This document shows, piece by piece, positions 1 to 5,751 of a stretch of 5,853 nt of DNA. The stretch spans positions 1 to 5,853 of the forward strand of contig QMNL01000126.1 in NCBI GenBank assembly GCA_003647755.1. The letters are read 5' to 3'. Source of the stretch: Candidatus Coatesiibacteriota bacterium. GTDB taxonomy: Bacteria > B130-G9. Under the pieces are notes generated by a model. The model saw nothing but the letters and a program-made list of their open reading frames with translations. It had not been told where the DNA came from and searched no databases. The stretch's first letter is position 1; every line of letters starts with the position of its first letter. The position numbers and the translations under genes were made by a program.

Positions 1-2
1 CA

Positions 3-68
3 GCTGGTAGGTATGATATGATGTTCGGCCATTGGAAGGTTGGGAAACAGAAACGTCAGAAGGTGTGA
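3..68 (+). CDS. possible 3' end of an upstream gene (partial)
   Basis: One plus-strand frame is open from the window edge to a TGA at 66-68 and would end in FGHWKVGKQKRQKV, a basic tail. The stop lies one base before the preferred GTG start of the lolA gene, the same tight packing seen at every other junction in this operon, which is the main reason to take it seriously. The other two frames are stopped by TAG at 8-10 and TGA at 19-21. With only 21 codons visible there is no recognisable family, and a chance open stretch cannot be excluded. Confidence 0.35.
   Translation, partial: AGRYDMMFGHWKVGKQKRQKV
58..63 (+). promoter_or_regulatory. Shine-Dalgarno that decides the lolA start
   Basis: AGAAGG lies 6 bases before the GTG at 70-72, a normal spacing. 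The longer alternative start, TTG at 40, has GGAAGG at 34-39 directly abutting it, which is too close to work as a ribosome-binding site. The GTG also gives a conventional signal peptide, whereas the TTG start would add ten polar and basic residues in front of it. Confidence 0.6.
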
Positions 69-69
69 T

Positions 70-831
70 GTGGAACGCGTGATAAGGGCTGGCCTTGCGC
101 TGGCCTGCGGTGTGTGTTTGCTCTGTGTCAGCGATGTCCTGGCGGCAGAAAGCGGTGCTGCGAGCGTGGCCACGGTTCTCGCCAGGGCGCAAGCGAGGTA
201 CGCTGCGATCGATCGCATGCAGGCCTCGTTCAAGCAGGTTACGTTCAATGCGACGATGGGCAAGGAGGAGCACTCGAGGGGTCTGTATTACGCTGAAAAG
301 CCGGGGAAGGTCAGATGGGATTACGAGAAGCCCGTGGTGCAGCATCTCGTGGTTTCTGGGGGGAGGGTTCTGTTCTACGTGCCCTCCGACAAGCAGCTGG
401 TTTTTAGCGACGCGAGCGAGATGGAGGAGCTCAAGGCTTTGCTGGACCTGTTGGGAGGCCAGAGGAGCGTAATGGGCCGGTTCAAGGCGCGGCTTCTGCC
501 CGATGACAAGCGTGAGCCCAAGTCTGATCGTTACGTCGTTAGGATTGTGCCGAAGAAACCGATGGGGAATCTGTTAAGGCTGGACCTTGCGATCAACAAA
601 AAGACTTTCCTGGTCGAGGAAACCACCTACGTGGACATCTATGGGAACAAGACGCGTATATCCTTCTCGCACATCAAAATGCCCAAGCGCTTCAAGAGCT
701 CCTTATTTGCCTTGGATGTCCCGCAGAACGTTACCGTGATAGATTCTGCTGGCAATCCTGTCCGGCGGGGAGCAGCGCAGAAGGGAGCGACAAAAAATAA
801 GCCAGCGGACAACGTTCAGGGGGCAAGATGA
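70..831 (+). CDS. lolA: LolA-like periplasmic outer-membrane lipoprotein carrier protein
   Basis: LolA accepts lipoproteins released from the inner membrane by the LolCDE transporter and carries them across the periplasm to the outer membrane. Starting at GTG 70 the product is 253 residues, a little longer than usual LolA proteins because of a basic, low-complexity tail of about 20 residues (RRGAAQKGATKNKPADN). Residues 1-26 form a signal peptide: ERVIR charged start, a hydrophobic core of Leu, Ala and Cys, then VLAA before ES; I see no good lipobox. Family landmarks are the SFKQ helix (residues 53-56), the block GLYYAEKPGKVRWDYEKP (71-88), the following QHLVVSGGRVLFYVPSDKQL strands, and a C-terminal LLRLDLAINKKTFLVEE...DIYGNKTRISF half-barrel. 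An in-frame TTG at 40 is a less likely start. The stop overlaps the next gene's ATG (ATGA, 828-831). A LolA-like relative with another cargo is possible. Confidence 0.9.
   Translation: MERVIRAGLALACGVCLLCVSDVLAAESGAASVATVLARAQARYAAIDRMQASFKQVTFNATMGKEEHSRGLYYAEKPGKVRWDYEKPVVQHLVVSGGRVLFYVPSDKQLVFSDASEMEELKALLDLLGGQRSVMGRFKARLLPDDKREPKSDRYVVRIVPKKPMGNLLRLDLAINKKTFLVEETTYVDIYGNKTRISFSHIKMPKRFKSSLFALDVPQNVTVIDSAGNPVRRGAAQKGATKNKPADNVQGAR
818..823 (+). promoter_or_regulatory. ribosome-binding site of the receiver-domain gene
   Basis: AGGGGG ends 4 bases before the ATG at 828 and lies inside the last codons of the lolA reading frame. Together with the ATGA overlap it suggests that the receiver gene is translated by coupling plus its own Shine-Dalgarno. 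Confidence 0.5.
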
Positions 832-1739
832 ACAAGAGGATAGTCGTCTGGTCTGATTATCCCTATGTTGCGCGGACGGTGTCTGCAAGCCTTCCAGAAG
901 GTTATGACGTGAGCAACATCAGTTTCGATGACGTGAGTCTGCAGAACGTTAGGGAGCAGCTCCCTCACTTGGTAGTGCTTGATCCACCGTCGCGTGGTCG
1001 TAACGTTGCGGCCCTTTGCGAGGAGCTTCAGCAGGATGAGCCCACGCGGGGGATTCGGATGCTGGTTTTGGAGGGGAGTTTCGACAGGGCGAGCAGCTTG
1101 GGCCTAGATGGGCTCAGCTCTCGCTGGCGTCTGTCTAAACCCTTTACAATAGAGAGATTGAGAGAGAGGATCGAAGCAGTCCTCTCCGCGCCGGCCCCTA
1201 CAACGGCCCCCACACGGGAGTCGCGTGTTGCGCCGGAGGCCGTTTCGATTTCTGACGAGGAGCTGGACCGGGCACTGGACGAGGCTCTTAAGGAGCTAGA
1301 TGTGGGACCTGAGGCGGAGGCGCCCCCTGAGGTGCCGGAGCTTGAGAAGTTTGGCGTAGGGCCGGACGAAGTTGACGATGCGCCGCATGAGGAGGACGGG
1401 GTTGGCCCAGATGAGTCAGAGGAGCTGTTGGCGGCAGCCACGGTGAGCCCTGAAGAGGTGTCAAAGAACGAAGAGAAAAGATTGGAGGCAGAGGCAGTGA
1501 CGGAGCAAGAGACGGAGGGGAAGCGCACGCTTGAAGACGAGGAGTTCTTGGCGAGAATGATCGATAGCGCGGTGGACAGCGCCTTGGAACGGGTCGGAGC
1601 GGAGTTGAAGGCGAGCTTGAAACGTTCGTTGACCGAGAACATGAGGCGGATGGCGAGGCGCGCCGTGCAGGATTTGCTGCCCAAGTTGTCCGAGCGGCTC
1701 ATCGCCGAGATGTTCAAGTCAGAAGGCGAGAATCGGTAG
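828..1739 (+). CDS. receiver-domain protein with acidic linker and helical C-terminal tail
   Basis: The 303-residue product has three parts. Residues 1-119 fold like a CheY receiver: IVVWSD strand with D10 (position 9 is Ser, so one of the usual acidic pair is missing), HLVVLD with phosphoacceptor-position D52, a MLVLEGS strand (S84 is the candidate Ser/Thr switch), and the conserved Lys-Pro as K104-P105. Residues 120-235 are rich in Glu, Asp, Pro and Ala and probably disordered. Residues 236-303 are predicted helical, ending RAVQDLLPKLSERLIAEMF. No DNA-binding, GGDEF or kinase output domain is present, so a scaffold, localisation or partner-binding role is more likely than transcription control. 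Placement between lolA and valS (4-base overlap before, 4-base gap after) indicates co-expression. D52 and K104 are kept, so phosphorylation is possible, but the weakened acidic pocket leaves a pseudo-receiver equally open. The exact function is unknown. Confidence 0.85.
   Translation: MNKRIVVWSDYPYVARTVSASLPEGYDVSNISFDDVSLQNVREQLPHLVVLDPPSRGRNVAALCEELQQDEPTRGIRMLVLEGSFDRASSLGLDGLSSRWRLSKPFTIERLRERIEAVLSAPAPTTAPTRESRVAPEAVSISDEELDRALDEALKELDVGPEAEAPPEVPELEKFGVGPDEVDDAPHEEDGVGPDESEELLAAATVSPEEVSKNEEKRLEAEAVTEQETEGKRTLEDEEFLARMIDSAVDSALERVGAELKASLKRSLTENMRRMARRAVQDLLPKLSERLIAEMFKSEGENR
1302..1415 (+). repeat. degenerate VGP(E/D) peptide repeat in the acidic linker
   Basis: Three copies of the short motif VGPEA/VGPDE occur at residues 159-163, 177-181 and 192-196 of the receiver protein, 18 and 15 residues apart, each embedded in Glu/Asp-rich sequence. 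The DNA copies use different synonymous codons, so this is an amino-acid-level pattern rather than a recent DNA duplication. Confidence 0.5.
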
Positions 1740-1743
1740 CCCA

Positions 1744-4458
1744 ATGGGAATATCGCTTGCAAAGAGGTACGAGCCCTCGCGATACGAGGAGAAGTGGTAT
1801 CGTTTTTGGGAGGAGCACGAGTTGTTCAAGGCGCGGCCTGATTCTGGCAAGCCGCCCTTCTGCATCGTCATCCCTCCGCCTAACGTGACGGGCGTTCTGC
1901 ACACGGGGCACCTCTTGCCGATGGTGCTGCAGGACCTCGTGATACGTTTCAAGCGAGCGAGGGGCTACGACACACTCTGGCTGCCGGGCACGGACCACGC
2001 CGGGATAGCGACGCAGACCGTCGTTGAGAGGGAGCTGGCGAAAGAGGGCCTGAGGAAAGAAGACCTGGGGCGCGAGAAGTTCGTCGAGCGGGTCTGGGAG
2101 TGGAAGCGCTCGTCGCACAAGACGATCACGGATCAGTTGAAGAAGCTGGGCGCGGCGCTCGACTGGTCGAGGGAGCGGTTCACGCTGGACGCTGGTCTGT
2201 GCAAGGCTGTAACGACGGCCTTCGTGAGGCTCTACGAGGATGGGCTCATTTACAGGGGGTTTTACATCATTAACTGGTGCCCCAGGTGCCAGACGGCGCT
2301 TTCGGACCTGGAGGCGATTCACTCCCAGGTTGACGGCAATCTATACTATATTAAGTATCCCATAAAAGACACGGTTGACCATATAGTAGTTGCGACCACG
2401 AGGCCCGAGACGATGCTGGGAGACACGGCGGTCGCCATCCACCCGTCCGATAAGAGGGCTGCGTTTCTTAAGGACAAGACGATCGTTCTGCCGGTCATAG
2501 GCCGGGAGTTGCCAGTGATAACAGATGAGCAGGTTGACCCGAAGTTTGGGACGGGAATCGTCAAGATCACCCCTGCACACGACCCGAACGACTTCGAGAT
2601 TGGCAATCGGCACGGCCTGCCGCGCATCACGGTGATGAACAGGGACGGGACGATGAACCAGAATGCTGGGGAGTATGCGGGTCTGGACAGGTTCGATTGC
2701 CGCCGGCGGTTGGTGAAGTATTTGAAGGCGAACGGCCTGCTCGAGAAGATAGAGCCGCACAAGCACATGGTAGGGCACTGCCAGCGGTGCGACACGATCG
2801 TGGAGCCTTACCTGTCGCAGCAGTGGTTCTTGAAGATGAAGCCACTTGCCGAGCCGGCCATAGAGGCTGTCCGCAATGGCGACGTTCAGTTCATAGCGCC
2901 GTCGTGGGCGAATCTGTATTACGACTGGATGGAGAACATCCGGGACTGGTGCATCTCGCGGCAGCTGTGGTGGGGGCACAGGATCCCGGCGTTCTACTGT
3001 CAATCGTGCAACGAGACGATGGTTGCGGAGACCAAGCCGCAGGTCTGCCCCAAGTGCGGGTCTAAGGACATTGTTCAGGATGAGGACGTGCTCGACACGT
3101 GGTTCAGTTCGGCTCTCTGGCCGTTTTCGACGCTCGGCTGGCCGGACGACAGCCCGGACCTTAGTCGTTACTACCCGACTTCGTGCCTCATCACGGCGTT
3201 CGACATCATCTTCTTCTGGGTCGCTCGGATGATCATGATGGGCCTCTACAACATGCACGAAGTCCCCTTCAAGGTCGTCTATTTCAATGGGCTTATCTGC
3301 GACGAGAAGGGACAGAAGATGTCCAAGTCAAAAGACAATGTCGTCGATGCGAGAAAACTTATCTCGGACTTCGGAACCGATGCGGTTCGCTTCGCCCTGG
3401 CGGTGCAATCCGTGCCAGGCCGGCAGTTTTTGCCCATCTCGGAGGGGAGGGTCGCGGGCTATCGCAATTTCGTCAACAAGGTCTGGAACGCCTCGCGGTT
3501 CATCCTGATGAATCTCACCAGCGAGGGCGAGGAGTCAAGCTCACGACTCGTAGGAGATGGTGCAGGTCTAACGAAGCTTTCAGACCTCAGCGCCCTGGGT
3601 GAGAATAGCCCGCTTTCGCTCGCCGACAGATGGGTAATCAGCAGGCTCACACGTGTCGTGACCGACGTGGCCGAAGACCTCGACCGTTATAGGTTCTACG
3701 AGGCCTGCGATCTTCTCTACCAGTTTATATGGCACGAGTACTGCGATTGGTTCATTGAGCTGGCCAAGCTCGATCTATATCAGGAGAATGATCCAGCCAG
3801 AAAGGCCCGGTCACAGAAGCTGCTGTGTGGCACTTTGGACATCCTCCTGCGGATACTGCACCCGATCATGCCGTTCATAACCGAGGAGGTATGGCAGCAT
3901 CTCCCGAAGGGCGAGAATTCGCCGGTGAGCATCGCCGTTGCCCAGTGGCCTGAGGCAGGCCCTGAAACCGCGGATGATCAGGCGGAGCGCTCCATGTCCA
4001 TATTGATGGAAATCATCACAAAGGCCAGGACGATAAGGAGCGAGATGAATGTCTCGCCATCGCTCTCGGTTCCGCTCGTGGTCTATTCCAAAGACGAGGC
4101 TCTCAGGGCGCTGCTGGATGCGCACAGAGATTACGTGGTTTTCTTGGCGAAAACCAGTAAGTTTACGGTCACCGGCGAGGAACCTGATCGGAAACACTGC
4201 GCCACGGCCGTGGCCACGAACTGCGAGATATTCGTTCCCCTGGAGGGGATCATTGATTTTAAGAAGGAGCAGGTCCGGCTGCGTCGTGGCCTGGCAAAGG
4301 TGGACAAGAACATCAAGTCCGATGACTTCAAGCTCCGCAACCGCGAGTTTATGGCCAAGGCGCCAGCGGACGTGATAGAGCTGGTCAAGAGGCGCCACAA
4401 GGAATCGATGGAGCAGAAATCGAAGCTCGAGAGGGCTCTAGAGTTCGTCTCCGATTGA
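1744..4458 (+). CDS. valS: valyl-tRNA synthetase
   Basis: This cytoplasmic class I synthetase charges tRNA-Val with valine and edits mischarged threonine. The 904-residue product is full length. The N-terminal KRYEPSRYEEKWYRFWEE is typical and supports ATG 1744. PPPNVTGVLHTGH carries the HIGH signature as HTGH (residues 53-56). The editing domain shows TTRPET (218-223) and GTGIVKITPAHDPNDF (269-284). Two zinc-ribbon cysteine sets are visible: C179/C182 with C346/C349 flanking the editing insertion, and C419/C422 with C435/C438. WWGHRIP is at 409-415 and KMSKS at 525-529. An anticodon-binding helical domain follows (about 620-790), then the ValRS-specific C-terminal coiled-coil arm (about 830-904, starting FVPLEGIIDFKKEQ). 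That arm and the editing signatures separate it from IleRS and LeuRS. No strong Shine-Dalgarno precedes it, so coupling to the upstream gene 4 bases away is likely. Confidence 0.98.
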   Translation: MGISLAKRYEPSRYEEKWYRFWEEHELFKARPDSGKPPFCIVIPPPNVTGVLHTGHLLPMVLQDLVIRFKRARGYDTLWLPGTDHAGIATQTVVERELAKEGLRKEDLGREKFVERVWEWKRSSHKTITDQLKKLGAALDWSRERFTLDAGLCKAVTTAFVRLYEDGLIYRGFYIINWCPRCQTALSDLEAIHSQVDGNLYYIKYPIKDTVDHIVVATTRPETMLGDTAVAIHPSDKRAAFLKDKTIVLPVIGRELPVITDEQVDPKFGTGIVKITPAHDPNDFEIGNRHGLPRITVMNRDGTMNQNAGEYAGLDRFDCRRRLVKYLKANGLLEKIEPHKHMVGHCQRCDTIVEPYLSQQWFLKMKPLAEPAIEAVRNGDVQFIAPSWANLYYDWMENIRDWCISRQLWWGHRIPAFYCQSCNETMVAETKPQVCPKCGSKDIVQDEDVLDTWFSSALWPFSTLGWPDDSPDLSRYYPTSCLITAFDIIFFWVARMIMMGLYNMHEVPFKVVYFNGLICDEKGQKMSKSKDNVVDARKLISDFGTDAVRFALAVQSVPGRQFLPISEGRVAGYRNFVNKVWNASRFILMNLTSEGEESSSRLVGDGAGLTKLSDLSALGENSPLSLADRWVISRLTRVVTDVAEDLDRYRFYEACDLLYQFIWHEYCDWFIELAKLDLYQENDPARKARSQKLLCGTLDILLRILHPIMPFITEEVWQHLPKGENSPVSIAVAQWPEAGPETADDQAERSMSILMEIITKARTIRSEMNVSPSLSVPLVVYSKDEALRALLDAHRDYVVFLAKTSKFTVTGEEPDRKHCATAVATNCEIFVPLEGIIDFKKEQVRLRRGLAKVDKNIKSDDFKLRNREFMAKAPADVIELVKRRHKESMEQKSKLERALEFVSD

Positions 4459-5474
4459 TGGATTTCCTTTCTAAACTGGCATGGTGCCAAGCACTCGTCA
4501 ACGAGGCGCTCGACCGGGCCGACCCACAGCACGGCCTCACGGAACGGACTCCAGTGGAAGCGAAAGGGCTTTCGACGAGGCCTCAGACTGCGATTTATAA
4601 AGCTGAGTCGCTCCAGCAAGCTGCGCCTTCCGACCGGCTCAGGCTCGCCATCCAATACGCTCTCGTCGGGGGCAAGCGGCTTCGGCCGTGCATTGTCTTC
4701 TGCGTGGCAGAGTTGCTGGGGCGAAAGGCACGGGAGTTTCTCGATGCTGCCTGCGCTGTCGAGTGCATCCACACCAGCTCGCTTATCTTTGACGATCTCC
4801 CGTCCATGGACGATTCTAGCACGAGGCGGAAAAGGCCATCGCTTCACCGCAAGTTTGACGAGCCTACCGCCATTTTGGCCGCCGTCTCGCTCCTTACCCG
4901 TGGCTTTGCATACCTATCCGCAAATGTGGCGGCACTCGGCTCTTCCGCCGGCGTGGCAAACCGCGTGCTCAACCTGCTCGCGGAGACGGTCGGACCGGCC
5001 GGCATGGCCGCTGGACAGGTTACCGAGCTCTCGGCAGACCTCGCATGGGACTTGAGAACCATGGAATACGTGAACGAGCACAAGACAGGCCAGCTTTTCG
5101 CAGCGTCTGCCCAGCTGCCAGCGATTCTCGCTGGCGCTAGTGAACAGAACATCAACGCCCTTGAAGGCTACGGACGCAACCTGGGCCTGGCCTACCAGAT
5201 CACAGACGACATCTTCGATGCACCCGCACGGGTGCATAGTGACCCGGGCGGGTCTCAACTCGAAGCATCTGGCGCAAGCCTGCCCCCATCACCCCGCCCT
5301 GATCCTCCGCCTACCACATCCAGCCAGACCATAACAACGCTGCTGGGCGCAGGTGAGGCGGCCAGAATCGCACGTAGGCACATCACGAAAGCACTCTCCC
5401 TCCTCGACCAATACAACGCCAGCGCTGAGCCCCTGCGCCAGCTCGCAGGTTACGTCATCTCAAGAATCCCGTAG
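4458..5474 (+). CDS. divergent polyprenyl diphosphate synthase (IspA/GGPPS type)
   Basis: Trans-type prenyltransferases condense isopentenyl diphosphate with allylic diphosphates to make C15-C20 or longer precursors for quinones, carotenoids or undecaprenyl carrier. From ATG 4458 the product is 338 residues, against roughly 300 for IspA. Seen: GGKRLRP (71-77), first aspartate motif DDLPSMDD (112-119) with RR at 123-124, GMAAGQ (182-187), HKTG (208-211), and second aspartate motif DDIFD (250-254). Departures: about 30 extra residues before GGKRLRP, AAVSLL where the family has GDALL, SS in place of the last two Asp of the DDDD run, and a Pro-rich stretch (263-290) where the family's GKP...D...GKxTY loop should be. 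The fifth residue before the first motif is Ser (S107) rather than aromatic, which favours GGPP or longer over FPP. The ATG shares one base with the valS stop; a TTG at 4455 is an alternative. No good Shine-Dalgarno is seen, so coupling is likely. Family assignment is firm; product and full activity are not. Confidence 0.9.
   Translation: MDFLSKLAWCQALVNEALDRADPQHGLTERTPVEAKGLSTRPQTAIYKAESLQQAAPSDRLRLAIQYALVGGKRLRPCIVFCVAELLGRKAREFLDAACAVECIHTSSLIFDDLPSMDDSSTRRKRPSLHRKFDEPTAILAAVSLLTRGFAYLSANVAALGSSAGVANRVLNLLAETVGPAGMAAGQVTELSADLAWDLRTMEYVNEHKTGQLFAASAQLPAILAGASEQNINALEGYGRNLGLAYQITDDIFDAPARVHSDPGGSQLEASGASLPPSPRPDPPPTTSSQTITTLLGAGEAARIARRHITKALSLLDQYNASAEPLRQLAGYVISRIP
5219..5254 (+). repeat. 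two tandem palindromes inside the polyprenyl synthase gene
   Basis: TGCACCCG-CA-CGGGTGCA (5219-5236) has 8-bp perfect arms around two bases. GACCCG-GG-CGGGTC (5241-5254) has 6-bp arms around two bases. Both share the core ACCCGNNCGGGT, and their centres are exactly 20 bp apart, about two helical turns. They begin within the Asp codon that ends the DDIFD motif and encode the unusual segment that follows. They could be an operator-like protein site, a small inserted repeat, or chance in GC-rich coding sequence. Confidence 0.6.
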
Positions 5475-5661
5475 TCCACATTGGCCGATGTAGGCCGGGT
5501 TCGCCACCTGTAATGACCGCACGATTCGCTACGCGCGATACCTCGCCATCCTGTGCTCCTTACATGCCTATCGCTGTAAATGACTTACGGTTCGGCTTAT
5601 TGCTAACGTAAAATGTCGATTCCATTCTTACCTTGACTCAGGATAGGATAGCATTTTAGAC

Positions 5662-5689
5662 TTGATATTGGTGTTTTGGAATAGATAGT
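5662..5689 (+). promoter_or_regulatory. candidate sigma-70-type promoter of the secreted-protein gene
   Basis: TTGATA at 5662-5667 matches five of six -35 consensus bases, and GATAGT at 5684-5689 matches four of six -10 bases with a 16-base spacer. It sits in the AT-rich part of the gap and would give a transcript leader of roughly 55 bases that includes the hairpin at 5728-5745. TTGACT at 5633 is a competing -35, but I find no convincing -10 partner at the right distance. Confidence 0.35.
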
Positions 5690-5727
5690 GCGTACCGCTG
5701 ATTGTGGGCGGACATAAGTAACATCAA

Positions 5728-5745
5728 CTCTCCTGAAAAGGAGGG
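5728..5745 (+). promoter_or_regulatory. leader hairpin containing the Shine-Dalgarno sequence
   Basis: CTCTCCT-GAAA-AGGAGGG folds into a 7-bp stem (one G-U pair) closed by a GAAA tetraloop of the stable GNRA type. The 3' arm is the strong ribosome-binding site AAGGAGG (5738-5744), 7 bases before the ATG at 5752. In the folded RNA the anti-SD arm would occlude ribosome binding, so translation could depend on temperature, a bound factor or ribosome competition. The pairing is seen directly; the regulatory role is inferred. Confidence 0.5.
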
Positions 5746-5751
5746 AAACAG

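Larger units (their letters stand above)
5475..5751. other. intergenic region between the operon and the secreted-protein gene
   Basis: This 277-base gap is the only clear non-coding stretch. Its first part keeps the GC-rich character of the genes and holds only an imperfect stem (CCACAT at 5476-5481 with ATGTAGG at 5488-5494) without a following T run. From about 5575 it becomes AT-richer and contains -35-like elements TTGACT (5633-5638) and TTGATA (5662-5667), then the leader hairpin of the next gene. I see no RNA gene, attachment site or insertion sequence in it. Confidence 0.7.

Noticed and set aside
40..69. TTG at 40 as lolA start
   Set aside because: Its GGAAGG is immediately adjacent, so spacing is wrong, and it adds MGNRNVRRCD before a signal peptide that is already complete from GTG 70.
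1028..1762. Minus-strand open frame rich in Ser opposite the receiver gene
   Set aside because: The Ser-rich translation is the mirror of the Glu/Asp/Gly codon-rich acidic linker; no ribosome-binding site or motif supports it.
2341..3258. 305-codon open frame on the minus strand within valS
   Set aside because: It lies wholly inside a certain valS gene, its translation is Arg/Val/Leu/Pro-rich without family motifs, and GC-biased codons leave the opposite strand open. Other long minus-strand frames at 1028-1762, 1714-2322, 3811-4398 and 4131-4847 are rejected for the same reason.
5476..5494. Rho-independent terminator after the prenyl synthase
   Set aside because: The stem is short and bulged and is followed by CCGGGTTCG, not a T run. 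Termination here may be factor-dependent or occur elsewhere.
5463..5530. tRNA-like or other structured RNA because of GGGTTCGCC near 5496
   Set aside because: No acceptor, D-arm or anticodon stem can be built around this T-loop-like string.
5609..5658. Inverted repeat TAAAATG (5609-5615) and CATTTTA (5652-5658)
   Set aside because: Seven-base arms of low complexity 36 bases apart in AT-rich DNA are expected by chance; no flanking duplication suggests a mobile element.
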